A model generated the notes under the pieces. That model was given only the letters and a program-made list of their open reading frames with translations. It was not told the DNA's origin and made no database searches. Of a DNA stretch of 64,000 bases, positions 16,457 through 26,444 are shown in pieces. Both the position numbers and the translations under genes were made by a program. The DNA is from Fimenecus sp052273625 (GTDB lineage: Bacteria; Bacillota; Clostridia; Oscillospirales; Acutalibacteraceae), in the NCBI GenBank assembly GCA_052273625.1, contig DAVZHW010000007.1:9668-73667 (forward strand), written 5' to 3'. The stretch's first letter is position 1; the number at the start of each line of letters is the position of its first letter.

Positions 16457-17367
16457 TATTCAACAACTCCTATTATATCACTGATATTATTTATTCTGTA
16501 CTTATCAAGCACCGACGGCAATTCGTTTATTATGTCACGGCAAGCATAGGGGTTTACAAGGTTTTGTGCGCCGATTTCAACCGCCGTTGCGCCTGCCATC
16601 ATCATTTCGACAACATCCTCGGCAGTGCTTACGCCTCCCATTCCGACAACGGGAATGTTTACTGCGTGAGATACCTGATACACCATTCTCACAGCCACGG
16701 GGAATATGGCAGAGCCTGAAAATCCGCCCATTTTATTTTTAATAACAGGCTGTCTTTTATTCAAATCAATCCTCATTCCGAGCATTGTATTGATAAGGCT
16801 TATTCCGTCTGCCCCCGCTTCCTCGCAAGCCTTTGCAATCGCAGCAATATCCGTTACGTTGGGAGAGAGCTTAACGATAACGGGCTTTTTGGTAACATTT
16901 TTTACCGCCCTTGTAACCTCTGCCGCAGCATTCGGGTCTGTGCCGAAGCTCATACCGCCGCCGTGAACGTTCGGACAGCTGACATTGACCTCAAGCCAGC
17001 CGACCTGCTCCTCTTTATCGAGCTTTTCGCAGGTGTAGGCATAGTCCTCAACGGAAAATCCGCTGACATTTGCCATAACAGGCTTGTTAAAGCATTTTTT
17101 GAGCTTCGGAAGCTCGGTTGAAATGACCTTTTCGACACCGGGGTTTTGAAGTCCGACGGCATTTATCATACCCGAGGGACATTCTGCGATTCTCGGCGTG
17201 GGATTGCCGAAACGAGCGTCCTTTGTTGTGCCCTTGAATGAAAATGTGCCGAGGCAATTTATATCGTAAAGCTCCGCAAATTCATATCCGAAGCCGAATG
17301 TGCCCGAAGCAGGAATTACGGGATTGTCAAGCTCAATACCGCAAAGGTTTACACTTAATCTTCCCAT
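16456..17367 (-). CDS. pyrD: Dihydroorotate dehydrogenase B, catalytic subunit
   Basis: 303 aa FMN barrel, class 1B. The active-site Cys is in EVNVSCPNVHGGGMSF. GGVSTAEDVVEMMMAGA binds the FMN phosphate. It oxidises dihydroorotate and passes electrons through PyrK to NAD+, which fits an anaerobe with no quinone-linked enzyme. It overlaps pyrK by 13 bases. Confidence 0.96.
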   Translation of the reverse strand: MGRLSVNLCGIELDNPVIPASGTFGFGYEFAELYDINCLGTFSFKGTTKDARFGNPTPRIAECPSGMINAVGLQNPGVEKVISTELPKLKKCFNKPVMANVSGFSVEDYAYTCEKLDKEEQVGWLEVNVSCPNVHGGGMSFGTDPNAAAEVTRAVKNVTKKPVIVKLSPNVTDIAAIAKACEEAGADGISLINTMLGMRIDLNKRQPVIKNKMGGFSGSAIFPVAVRMVYQVSHAVNIPVVGMGGVSTAEDVVEMMMAGATAVEIGAQNLVNPYACRDIINELPSVLDKYRINNISDIIGVVE

Positions 17368-18089
17368 AAAATCTCCTCCCTTTCAAGCACAGGGCCGTCT
17401 TTACAAATTCGCTTGTAGCCTGTGATTGTCTTACAGCTGCAACCCATACAAGCGCCGAAGCCGCAACCCATTCTCTCCTCGAAGCTGAACTGACCCGAGG
17501 TTTTTGCGGTCTTATACACCGCCTTGAGCATCGGCTCGGGACCGCAGCAATAGAAATATGTGTAGTCGGTATCCATTGCGTTTGTAACAAAGCCCTTTAC
17601 GCCGTAGCTGCCGTCAACCGTTGTAACGGTAACCTCACAGCCGAGAGCCTTGAACTCATTTTCGTAAAAGACTTCACTCTTTGTGTTAAAGCCCAGCACG
17701 ACCGACACCTTTTTGCCCTGCTCTATGAGTTTTTTAGCAAGCAAATACATAGGCGGTACACCTACTCCGCCGCCGATAAGCAACGGAGAGCTTCCGCTTT
17801 TTTCAAGGTCATAGCCGTTACCGAGGCCTGTAAGAACATCCAAAACAGCGCCGTTTTCAAGCTCTTTCATAGCCTGTGTACCCTTGCCGACAACCTTGTA
17901 TATTATCGTAAGGGTATCGCCGTCTTTATCGCAAACAGAAATGGGACGACGAAGAAAAAGACCGTCTAATTTTATATTGACAAACTGACCCGATGCGGTA
18001 ATATCCGAGCAATCACCGCAAAGCGTCATTTTATATACATTTTCGGTAAGCGGAATATTATCCTTTACCGTCAATAAAGCCTGTTTCAT
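17355..18089 (-). CDS. pyrK: Dihydroorotate dehydrogenase B, electron transfer subunit
   Basis: 244 aa. A ferredoxin-reductase-like FAD domain (LRRPISVCDKD) is followed by an NAD domain (LIGGGVGVPPMYLLA). The C-terminal 2Fe-2S ligands lie in ERMGCGFGACMGCSCK with a further Cys in RICKDG. It connects PyrD FMN to NAD+. Confidence 0.95.
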   Translation of the reverse strand: MKQALLTVKDNIPLTENVYKMTLCGDCSDITASGQFVNIKLDGLFLRRPISVCDKDGDTLTIIYKVVGKGTQAMKELENGAVLDVLTGLGNGYDLEKSGSSPLLIGGGVGVPPMYLLAKKLIEQGKKVSVVLGFNTKSEVFYENEFKALGCEVTVTTVDGSYGVKGFVTNAMDTDYTYFYCCGPEPMLKAVYKTAKTSGQFSFEERMGCGFGACMGCSCKTITGYKRICKDGPVLEREEILWED

Positions 18090-18098
18090 CTTATCTCC

Positions 18099-21000
18099 TT
18101 AAGCGTCGATAGTTGAAATTGTAAGCGTTGTTTCCTCAAGTACATCAAGAAGTACACGAACCGTATCAAGTGAGGTAAACATTGTTACATTGTTTTCGGT
18201 AGCGCAACGGCGGATTTCAACACCGTCATCATAATGATTGCCCGAAAGTATCGCCCTTGTGTTAATAACATAGCTTACATAGCCTGCACGGATAGAGTCA
18301 AGGATTTCTTCGCTTCCCTCGGAAATCTTACCCCTTACTTTTGTGCGGATACCGTTCTTTTTCAATATGTCTGCCGTACCGCTTGTAGCCTCAATGTTGA
18401 AGCCCATATTGTAAAATCTGCGAATAAGCGGAATTGCCTCCTGCTTATCCTCATCTGCGAGCGTTACAAGCACTGTGCCGTAATTTTGAAGGTTCATTCC
18501 CGAAGCGGTCAAAGCCTTGAACATTGCACGGTGGAGCTTATCGTCATAGCCGATAGCCTCTCCCGTTGATTTCATTTCGGGAGAAAGATAAGCGTCAAGT
18601 CCCTTAATCTTGTTGAATGAGAATACCGGAACTTTTGCATAATGACGTTTTTTCTCCTCGGGATAAAGCTCAAAAATTCCCTGCTCCTTTAAGCTCTTGC
18701 CGAGGATAACCTCTGTTGCAATGTCGGCAAGCGAATAGCCTGTTGCTTTTGAAAGGAACGGCACCGTTCTTGACGAACGGGGGTTTACCTCGATTATATA
18801 AACATTGTCCTGCGGGTCAACGATAAACTGAATGTTGTAAAGACCGATTATGCCTATTCCGAGACCGAGCTTCTTTGCATACTGCAAGATTATGCCCTTT
18901 ACCTTATCGGAAATTGAGAATGTCGGATAAACGCTTATCGAGTCGCCCGAGTGAACGCCTGTTCTCTCAACCAATTCCATAATGCCGGGTACAAATACAT
19001 TTATACCGTCGCAGATTGCGTCAACCTCAACCTCTTTACCTTGAATGTACTTGTCAACAAGTACAGGCTTGTCCTCGTCGATTTCAACGGCAGTTTTAAG
19101 GTAGTGCTTCAAATCCTCGTCCTTGGAAACTATCTGCATAGCACGGCCGCCGAGAACGAATGAGGGGCGAACAAGTACGGGATAACCGATTTCATTTGCC
19201 GCTTTAAGACCGTCCTCAATATTTGTAACAGCCTTGCCCTTGGGCTGAGGAATATCAAGGTCTTTAAGGATTTTTTCAAAGCTGTCTCTGTTCTCTGCCT
19301 TTTCGATAGCGGCACAGTCTGTACCGATAATCTTAACGCCTCTGTCCATAAGCGGCTGAGCAAGGTTGATTGCAGTCTGACCGCCGAGTGAAGCGATTAC
19401 GCCCTCAGGCTTTTCAAAGTCGATTATCGCCATAACGTCCTCGGGAGTAAGCGGCTCGAAATAGAGCTTGTCCGCTGTGGTGTAGTCGGTAGATACTGTT
19501 TCGGGGTTATTGTTGATGATAATAGCCTCATAGCCTGCACGCTTGATTGTCTGAACTGCGTGAACGGTCGAATAGTCAAACTCAACGCCCTGACCGATAC
19601 GGATAGGACCTGCGCCGAGAACGATTATTTTCTTTTTATCGGTAAGTCTTGAAGCGTTCTCGCCCGTGTATGATGAGTAGAGATATGCTATGTACTTGCC
19701 TGTGTGGAGGGTATCAACCATTTTGAATACGGGAATGATACCGTTCGCCTTTCTTGTGTTATAAACGTCGATTTCAGGCATATTCCAAACCTTTGAAATG
19801 TACTTGTCGGAAATACCCATAGTCTTTGCCGCCTTGAGAACCTCGACAGAGCCGACATTCTCCTTGAGCTTGTTTTCCATTTCCACGATTCTCTTGTAGC
19901 TTTCAAGGAAAAGCTCCGTTACCTTTGTAAGCTCGTGGATTTTTTCTATTGAAACGCCTCTGCGGATAAGCTCGAATATTGCATAAACGTTGTCGTCCTT
20001 GAACTCCTGAACATAGCTCATAAGCTCTTCGTCGGTGCAACCGTCAAATTTAGCAAGGTGGAAGTGGCAAACGCCCGTTTCAAGTGAACGGACAGACTTG
20101 AGCAAGCACTCCTCAAGCGTTGAGCCGATACCCATAACCTCGCCCGTAGCTTTCATCTGCGTACCGAGTGTGTTCGGTGCGTCAACAAACTTGTCGAACG
20201 GGAAACGGGGGAATTTTGCAACGATATAGTCGAGCGTCGGTTCAATAGCCGCTGTACCGCCTGCAACGGGGATTTCTTCAAGAGCCATACCCATAGCGAT
20301 TTTAGCGGTAACTCTTGCTATCGGATAACCGCTTGCCTTTGAAGCGAGCGCCGATGAACGAGAAACTCTCGGATTTACTTCGATAAGGAAGTATTCGCTT
20401 GATTGCGGATTGAGTGCGAACTGAACGTTGCAGCCGCCCTCGATTTTAAGCTCACGAATGATTTTAATAGCGCTGTCGTTGAGCATTTTAAGGTCGTGAT
20501 CGTTGAGTGAAAGAATGGGTGCTACAACGATTGAGTCGCCTGTGTGAACACCTACGGGGTCAATGTTTTCCATACCGCAAATTGTGATTGCGTGATCGTT
20601 TGAGTCCCTCATTACCTCGAACTCGATTTCCTTATATCCCTTAACGCTCTTTTCGATAAGTACCTGATGAACGGGAGAAAGCTTAAATGCGTTTGTGCCG
20701 ATTTCAACAAGCTCTTCTTCGTTATTTGCAAATCCTCCGCCTGTTCCGCCCAATGTGAAAGCAGGACGCAAAACAACGGGATAACCTATCTTGACAGCAG
20801 CCTTTTTAGCCTCCTCAAGATTGTAAGTTATCTCCGACGGAATAACCGGCTCGCCTATCGACTCGCACATCTCCTTGAAAAGCTCTCTGTCCTCTGCTCT
20901 TTCGATACTCTCGCCTGAAGTTCCGAGAAGCTTTGTTCCGCACTCCTTGAGAATACCTTTCTTTTCAAGCTGCATTGCAAGGTTAAGACCCGTCTGTCCG

Positions 21001-21272
21001 CCGATACCCGGTACGATTGCGTCGGGACGCTCATAACGGAGAATTTTTGCGATATATTCAAGCGTCAAAGGCTCCATATAGACCTTATCCGCTATTGTTG
21101 TGTCGGTCATTATTGTAGCAGGGTTTGAGTTGCAAAGGATAACCTCATAGCCCTCCTCTTTAAGCGCAAGGCAAGCCTGTGTGCCTGCATAGTCGAACTC
21201 GGCAGCCTGACCGATTACGATAGGACCCGAGCCGATAATCAATACTTTTTTAATGTCTGTTCTTTTTGCCAT
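18099..21272 (-). CDS. carB: Carbamoyl phosphate synthase, large subunit
   Basis: 1057 aa: two homologous carboxyphosphate and carbamate ATP-grasp halves (openings KKVLIIGSGPIVIGQAAEFD and KKIIVLGAGPIRIGQGVEFD), an oligomerisation domain between them, and a C-terminal MGS-type allosteric domain where UMP or ornithine usually bind. It makes carbamoyl phosphate from bicarbonate, two ATP and ammonia. The glutaminase subunit CarA is not beside it, where it normally is, and is not in the window; it must be elsewhere if glutamine is the nitrogen source. Confidence 0.96.
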   Translation of the reverse strand: MAKRTDIKKVLIIGSGPIVIGQAAEFDYAGTQACLALKEEGYEVILCNSNPATIMTDTTIADKVYMEPLTLEYIAKILRYERPDAIVPGIGGQTGLNLAMQLEKKGILKECGTKLLGTSGESIERAEDRELFKEMCESIGEPVIPSEITYNLEEAKKAAVKIGYPVVLRPAFTLGGTGGGFANNEEELVEIGTNAFKLSPVHQVLIEKSVKGYKEIEFEVMRDSNDHAITICGMENIDPVGVHTGDSIVVAPILSLNDHDLKMLNDSAIKIIRELKIEGGCNVQFALNPQSSEYFLIEVNPRVSRSSALASKASGYPIARVTAKIAMGMALEEIPVAGGTAAIEPTLDYIVAKFPRFPFDKFVDAPNTLGTQMKATGEVMGIGSTLEECLLKSVRSLETGVCHFHLAKFDGCTDEELMSYVQEFKDDNVYAIFELIRRGVSIEKIHELTKVTELFLESYKRIVEMENKLKENVGSVEVLKAAKTMGISDKYISKVWNMPEIDVYNTRKANGIIPVFKMVDTLHTGKYIAYLYSSYTGENASRLTDKKKIIVLGAGPIRIGQGVEFDYSTVHAVQTIKRAGYEAIIINNNPETVSTDYTTADKLYFEPLTPEDVMAIIDFEKPEGVIASLGGQTAINLAQPLMDRGVKIIGTDCAAIEKAENRDSFEKILKDLDIPQPKGKAVTNIEDGLKAANEIGYPVLVRPSFVLGGRAMQIVSKDEDLKHYLKTAVEIDEDKPVLVDKYIQGKEVEVDAICDGINVFVPGIMELVERTGVHSGDSISVYPTFSISDKVKGIILQYAKKLGLGIGIIGLYNIQFIVDPQDNVYIIEVNPRSSRTVPFLSKATGYSLADIATEVILGKSLKEQGIFELYPEEKKRHYAKVPVFSFNKIKGLDAYLSPEMKSTGEAIGYDDKLHRAMFKALTASGMNLQNYGTVLVTLADEDKQEAIPLIRRFYNMGFNIEATSGTADILKKNGIRTKVRGKISEGSEEILDSIRAGYVSYVINTRAILSGNHYDDGVEIRRCATENNVTMFTSLDTVRVLLDVLEETTLTISTIDA

Positions 21273-21296
21273 ACTTTTTTCCTCCGATTTTATATA

Positions 21297-22517
21297 TTAA
21301 AGCTTCTTATATGCTGTTTTGCCGTTGCAAACCGTCAGCTCGCACTCGCCGAATACCTCTTCGTCCTCAAACGGGGTAGCCTTTCCCATTGAGAGAAATT
21401 TCGATGGATTTATAACGGTTTTTTTATCTAAATCCCACACGGTAAAGCTGTTGTCGTACTCGATGCCGAAACGCTTTCTCGGATTGACCGCCAAAAGCTC
21501 AACAAGCCTTTCAAGTGAGATTATATTCTTTTTAACAAGGTGCGTGTAGAGAAGCTGAAAAGCCGTTTCAATGCCGACAATTCCGAATGCACTCTTTTCA
21601 AGTCCTCTTGATTTTTCCTCTTGACTGTGCGGTGCGTGGTCGGTTGCTATCATATCAATAGTGCCGTCTGTCACGCCGTCTATCAGCGCCTGCCTATCCT
21701 CTTTCGAGCGAAGCGGTGGGTTCATTTTGAACCGTCCGTCCTCTTTCAAGTCCTCGTCCGTAAGTATCAGATAATGCGGTCCTGTTTCGCAAGTGATATT
21801 AACGCCCTCCGCCTTAGCCTGCCTTATAAGCTCAACGCTCTCCTTACAGGAAATGTGACAAACATGATAAGCACAGCCTGTCTGCTTACAAAGCTCAATA
21901 TCCCTTTTTATCGGTCCCCACTCACTCTCCGAGCAAATTCCCCTGTGCGAGTGTTCGCTTGCGTAAACGCCGTCGTGAATGTATCCGCCGTGAAGCAATG
22001 AATTATCCTCACAATGAGCGACGATTATCTTGCCGAGCGCTTTCGCCCTGAGCATAGCCTCTTTCATCATTTCCTCCGACTGAACACCTCTGCCGTCATC
22101 GGAAAAAGCGACTACATCCTTTGCCATATTTTCCATATCGGAAAGCTCTTCGCCGTTTTGACCGACGGTGATTGCTCCGTACGGCAAAACATTTATAACA
22201 GCGTCCTTTTTTATTATGTCAAGCTGTTCCTTCAAGTGCTCCGGAGAGTCGGGTACAGGCTTCAAATTGGGCATTGAAAAGACCGTTGTATACCCACCGT
22301 GAGCCGATGCCTGCGTGCCTGTTTTTATCGTTTCCTTATAAGAAAAGCCCGGCTGACGCAAATGCACATGCACATCGCAAAAGCCGGGGAAAATCATATA
22401 TTGGGAAGAATTATAAACACTTGTTCCGATTTCGGAAAATGCGTCTAAAACCGTTTCCTTTGTGAACTGAGGAAACGATGTCAAGGTACATATCTGAGCA
22501 TTTATGATGTTGTTCAT
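21297..22517 (-). CDS. pyrC: Dihydroorotase
   Basis: 406 aa from ATG 22517 (MNNIINAQ), which has GGAGGACT upstream; longer in-frame readings run into the attenuator. Amidohydrolase metal ligands are DVHVHLRQPG (HxH), the IVAHCEDNS His and TDHAPHS. It cyclises carbamoyl aspartate to dihydroorotate. It is the first gene of the operon and follows the PyrR-type leader. The N-terminal strand region is shorter than in B. subtilis PyrC; the catalytic barrel is complete. Confidence 0.94.
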   Translation of the reverse strand: MNNIINAQICTLTSFPQFTKETVLDAFSEIGTSVYNSSQYMIFPGFCDVHVHLRQPGFSYKETIKTGTQASAHGGYTTVFSMPNLKPVPDSPEHLKEQLDIIKKDAVINVLPYGAITVGQNGEELSDMENMAKDVVAFSDDGRGVQSEEMMKEAMLRAKALGKIIVAHCEDNSLLHGGYIHDGVYASEHSHRGICSESEWGPIKRDIELCKQTGCAYHVCHISCKESVELIRQAKAEGVNITCETGPHYLILTDEDLKEDGRFKMNPPLRSKEDRQALIDGVTDGTIDMIATDHAPHSQEEKSRGLEKSAFGIVGIETAFQLLYTHLVKKNIISLERLVELLAVNPRKRFGIEYDNSFTVWDLDKKTVINPSKFLSMGKATPFEDEEVFGECELTVCNGKTAYKKL

Positions 22518-22527
22518 ATAGTCCTCC

Positions 22528-22563
22528 GAAAATAATAAAAAGCCTTGCTTTTCGGCAAGGCTT
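22528..22563 (-). terminator. Attenuator terminator of the pyr operon leader
   Basis: In the RNA, AAGCCTTGC (22555-22563) and GCAAGGCTT (22540-22548) form a 9-bp stem with a 6-base loop, followed by TTTTTATTATTTT. It lies just before the pyrC ribosome binding site. Confidence 0.88.
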
Positions 22564-22658
22564 ATCTGCATAAACAAGCGACGCAATATCCCTGCGCCTT
22601 ATTCATATACATATAACAAATCTTGCCGATCTCTCTGTATCGAATTAAAGATTTACTT
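22564..22658 (-). promoter_or_regulatory. PyrR-type attenuator leader (binding loop and antiterminator)
   Basis: The RNA contains CTTTAATTCGATACAGAGAG followed by ATCGGCAAGA (22621-22650). CGAT/ATCG closes a small stem with an ACAGAGAG loop, which matches the conserved PyrR binding loop (CCNGNGAGG-like). The following CGGCAAG can pair with CTTGCCG of the terminator's first arm, forming an antiterminator. PyrR with UMP bound to the loop would free the terminator. PyrR is not encoded in the window. Confidence 0.72.
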
Positions 22659-22664
22659 TTGGAT

Positions 22665-22693
22665 ATTATACCATTGAACAACACCGATGTCAA
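22665..22693 (-). promoter_or_regulatory. Promoter of the pyr operon
   Basis: Consensus TTGACA (22688-22693), 17-base spacer, TATAAT (22665-22670) on the minus strand. Confidence 0.92.
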
Positions 22694-22699
22694 TAAAAT

Positions 22700-22740
22700 A
22701 ATGAGCGATTTAGCTCAAAAATTGAACTAAACCGCTCATT
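22700..22740 (-). terminator. Intrinsic terminator of the purine operon
   Basis: A long imperfect stem (22700-22718 with 22722-22740; AATGAGCG with CGCTCATT at the base) is followed on the minus strand by ATTTTATTG. It ends purL transcripts directly upstream of the pyr promoter. Confidence 0.85.
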
Positions 22741-22754
22741 GCTTTTAACAGTTA

Positions 22755-25700
22755 TTATTTGAAGTACTTAACAGCAGATTCAAACATTTTAATATCATAA
22801 TTGCCGGGTACATTCTTGTAAAGTCCCGAGCCGATACGCTCACTGTGTCCCATCTTACCGAATACTCTGCCGTCGGGAGAGGTGATCCCCTCGATTGCAA
22901 ACATTGAGTCATTGGGGTTGAACTGAACATCATTTGTAGCGTTACCCGAAAGGTCAACATACTGTGTGGCAATCTGACCGTTTTCGGCAAGCTTTCTGAT
23001 AAGCTCCTCGCTCGCCAGGAATCTGCCCTCACCGTGTGAAATCGGAACATTGTAAACCTCGCCGACATCGGTAAGTGCAAGCCACGGAGATTTATTTGAC
23101 GCAATTCTCGTTCTTACAATCTTCGACTGGTGTCTTGCGATAGTGTTGAATGTAAGAGTCGGGCAATTTTCGTCTGTGTCAATAATCTTTCCGTACGGTA
23201 CAAGTCCCAGCTTAATAAGAGCCTGGAAGCCGTTGCAGATACCGCACATAAGACCGTCTCTGTTTTCAAGGAGGTCTGTTACGCCCTCTTTGACAGCCGA
23301 GTTTCTGAAGAAAGCAGTTATAAACTTACCGCTTCCGTCAGGCTCGTCGCCGCCCGAGAAGCCGCCGGGGATAAATACCATCTGTGCTGTTTTGAGCTTT
23401 GTCGCAAACTCCTCAACGCTCGACTGAATTGCGGAAGATGTGAGGTTTTTGATAACTATGATTTCGGGCTCTGCTCCTGCGTCTCTCACAGCCTTTGCGC
23501 TGTCAAACTCGCAGTTTGTACCCGGGAATGCAGGGATAAGCACCTTGGGTCTTGCGCATTTAATTGCGGGTGCGGGATAGCTTTCTGCCTTGTAGGAGAA
23601 GCTCTCAACCGTCTTTGCCTCGTCGGTGATGTTGCAGGAATATACCTTTTCGAGTTTATCCTCATAGAGCTTGTCAAGCTTTTCGGCAGAAACGCTCTCT
23701 GCACCGTAAACAAAGGTCTTGTCCTCTGTAATTTCGCCGACAATTTCCATACCGTCCGCAGCTTCAACCTCAAGAATGAACGAAGCGTAGTTGTAGCCGA
23801 ATATATCGTCAAGCGAAAGCTTTGAATCGAACTTAAAGCCGAAGCCGTTGCCCATTGCCGATTTAAGCACCGCCTCCGCAACACCGCCGAGACCGAGTGT
23901 ATAGCAGGAAACAGCCTTACCGCTTCTCAAAAGAGAAGTTACCTTGTCAAATGCTTCAAGCAAAGCAGAGGTTTTCGGAAGTCCGTTTTCGTCAAGCTCT
24001 GTTCTTACGATAACAACCTTGTTGCCTGCCTTTTTGAATTCGGGGGAAACAATATCTTTTGTCTTTTCTGTCGTAACAGCGAATGAAACAAGTGTGGGCG
24101 GAACATCCAGATCCTCGAACGAGCCGCTCATTGAGTCCTTACCGCCGATTGAACCTATCGAAAGCTCCTTTTGAGCCTCGAAAGCACCGAGCAACGCCGC
24201 AAGAGGCTTGCCCCAACGCTTACCGTCCTGACCGGGCTTTTCAAAATACTCCTGGAATGTAAGATATACATCCTCAAATTTTGCACCTGTTGCGATAAGC
24301 TTACATACAGACTCAACAACTGCAAGGTATGCGCCGTGATAGGGGCTTTTTTCGGTTATAAACGGATTGTAACCCCACGCCATAAGAGAGCAATCATCTG
24401 TGTGCTTTTTCTCAACGCTTATCTTCTGTACCATTGCCTGAATGGGTGTTCTCTGATTTTTACCGCCGAAGGGCATAAGCACCGTGCCTGCGCCGATAGT
24501 GGAGTCGAAGCGCTCGGAAAGACCTCTCTTTGAGCAAATGTTCAAATCAGAGGACATCTTTTCCATATTTTCAACGAAAGAGCCGTCAATCACCTTTTTG
24601 TAGTCCTGAGGCTTTTCGGGTGTGATTGTAATATGCTTGTCCGCACCGTTTGAGTTTAAGAACTCACGGCTTATATCGACAATCTTGTTGCCGTTCCAAG
24701 TCATTGTAAGACGGGGCTCTGCCTTTACGACCGCAACGGGAGTAGCCTCAAGATTTTCCTTGTGTGCAAGAGCCAAAAATGCGTCAACATTTTCTTTCTC
24801 GACAACAACAGCCATTCTCTCCTGCGACTCGGAAATTGCAAGCTCCGTACCGTCAAGTCCCTCGTATTTTTTCGGAACTGCGTTAAGGTCAATATCAAGA
24901 CCGTCCGCAAGCTCGCCGATAGCAACCGAAACACCGCCTGCGCCGAAGTCGTTACAACGCTTAATCATAAGGCAAGCCTCTTTATTTCTAAAGAGTCTTT
25001 GAAGCTTTCTCTCCTCGGGAGCGTTACCTTTTTGAACCTCTGCGCCGCAGGTTTCAACCGAATGTGCATTGTGAGCCTTTGAAGAGCCTGTTGCACCGCC
25101 GATACCGTCACGGCCTGTTCTACCGCCCAAAAGGATAACTACATCATCGGGATCGGGTACCTCCCGTCTTACATTTTCCTGCGGAGCGGCTGCTATTACA
25201 GCACCGATTTCCATTCTCTTTGCCGCATAACCGGGGTGATAAATTTCATCAACAATACCTGTTGCAAGACCTATCTGGTTACCGTATGACGAATAGCCTG
25301 CGGCAGCGGTTGTAACAAGCTTTCTCTGCGGAAGCTTACCCGGGATGGTTTCGCTTACGGGAACGGTAGGATCAGCCGCACCCGTTACACGCATAGCGCC
25401 GTAAACATAGCTTCTGCCCGAAAGCGGGTCACGGATAGCACCGCCGATACAGGTAGCGGCACCGCCGAAGGGCTCAATTTCAGTCGGGTGGTTATGTGTT
25501 TCATTCTTAAAGAGAAGAAGCCACGGCTCTTTTTTGCCGTCAACCTCAATTTCGATTTTAACCGTACAAGCGTTGATTTCCTCGGACTCGTCCAATTTAT
25601 CAAGCTTGCCGTTTTTCTTCAAATATTTAACGGCAACCGTTGCCAAGTCCATAAGGCAAACGGGCTTTGTTCTGCCCAAATCCTTGCGGACAGCCATATA

Positions 25701-26441
25701 GTCATCATACGCACTCTGCAAAAGCTCGTCCTCAAACCTTGCGTCATCGATAACCGTCAGGAATGTTGTGTGACGGCAATGGTCTGACCAATATGTGTCT
25801 ATCATACGGATTTCCGTAAGGGTGGGGTCTCTGTGCTCGGACTTAAAGTAGTCCTGACAGAATTTAATATCGTCCTTATCCATTGCAAGACCGTAGTCCT
25901 CAACGAATTTTGCAAGCTCCGCTTCGTCATAAGCGTTAAAGCCGTCAAGAGTTTTAACCGTTGTGGGAACGGCATAATCAACCTTGAGTGTTTCAAACTT
26001 ATCAAGCGTGGCCTCTCTTGCTTCAACGGGGTTTATAACATACTTTTTAATCTCGTCAATATCACTCTGTGAAAGCTCGCCGTAAAGAGCGTAAACCTTT
26101 GCAGAACGGATAAGCGGTCTGTCGCCCTGCGAAATAATCTGAATACACTGTGCGGCAGAGTCGGCTCTCTGGTCGAACTGACCGGGAAGATACTCAACAG
26201 CAAAAACGGTTGCGCCGTCCGTGTTTATCTCTTCACTTGCAATGTCAAGCTGAGGCTCTGAAAATACGGTCTTAACCGAATAATCAAAAAGCTCTTTAGT
26301 GATATTTTCAGCGTCATATCTGTTTATAATTCTGACATCTTCAAGGCTTTTAATTCCCAAAAGATTTCTTGCATCACCGAGTAGTGCTTTGGCTTCGTTT
26401 GCCAATTCCTTTTTCTTTTCAACGAAAATTCTGTAAACCAA
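22755..26441 (-). CDS. purL: Phosphoribosylformylglycinamidine synthase, single-chain
   Basis: 1228 aa from TTG 26441 (AAGGAGG 8 bases upstream). This is the large single-chain form: an N-terminal PurS-like part, two AIR-synthase-type ATP domains, and a C-terminal class I glutaminase domain beginning IPAFPGTNCEFDSA, with nucleophile Cys in MCGICNGFQ. It converts FGAR and glutamine to FGAM. The type is the Clostridia clade rather than the three-gene purSQL form of Bacillus. Last gene of the operon. Confidence 0.95.
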   Translation of the reverse strand: MVYRIFVEKKKELANEAKALLGDARNLLGIKSLEDVRIINRYDAENITKELFDYSVKTVFSEPQLDIASEEINTDGATVFAVEYLPGQFDQRADSAAQCIQIISQGDRPLIRSAKVYALYGELSQSDIDEIKKYVINPVEAREATLDKFETLKVDYAVPTTVKTLDGFNAYDEAELAKFVEDYGLAMDKDDIKFCQDYFKSEHRDPTLTEIRMIDTYWSDHCRHTTFLTVIDDARFEDELLQSAYDDYMAVRKDLGRTKPVCLMDLATVAVKYLKKNGKLDKLDESEEINACTVKIEIEVDGKKEPWLLLFKNETHNHPTEIEPFGGAATCIGGAIRDPLSGRSYVYGAMRVTGAADPTVPVSETIPGKLPQRKLVTTAAAGYSSYGNQIGLATGIVDEIYHPGYAAKRMEIGAVIAAAPQENVRREVPDPDDVVILLGGRTGRDGIGGATGSSKAHNAHSVETCGAEVQKGNAPEERKLQRLFRNKEACLMIKRCNDFGAGGVSVAIGELADGLDIDLNAVPKKYEGLDGTELAISESQERMAVVVEKENVDAFLALAHKENLEATPVAVVKAEPRLTMTWNGNKIVDISREFLNSNGADKHITITPEKPQDYKKVIDGSFVENMEKMSSDLNICSKRGLSERFDSTIGAGTVLMPFGGKNQRTPIQAMVQKISVEKKHTDDCSLMAWGYNPFITEKSPYHGAYLAVVESVCKLIATGAKFEDVYLTFQEYFEKPGQDGKRWGKPLAALLGAFEAQKELSIGSIGGKDSMSGSFEDLDVPPTLVSFAVTTEKTKDIVSPEFKKAGNKVVIVRTELDENGLPKTSALLEAFDKVTSLLRSGKAVSCYTLGLGGVAEAVLKSAMGNGFGFKFDSKLSLDDIFGYNYASFILEVEAADGMEIVGEITEDKTFVYGAESVSAEKLDKLYEDKLEKVYSCNITDEAKTVESFSYKAESYPAPAIKCARPKVLIPAFPGTNCEFDSAKAVRDAGAEPEIIVIKNLTSSAIQSSVEEFATKLKTAQMVFIPGGFSGGDEPDGSGKFITAFFRNSAVKEGVTDLLENRDGLMCGICNGFQALIKLGLVPYGKIIDTDENCPTLTFNTIARHQSKIVRTRIASNKSPWLALTDVGEVYNVPISHGEGRFLASEELIRKLAENGQIATQYVDLSGNATNDVQFNPNDSMFAIEGITSPDGRVFGKMGHSERIGSGLYKNVPGNYDIKMFESAVKYFK

Positions 26442-26444
26442 GAA

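Noticed and set aside
23130..23825. A 231-codon open frame antisense to purL
   Set aside because: Cys/Arg/Leu-rich shadow translation of a well-supported purL; no start signals.
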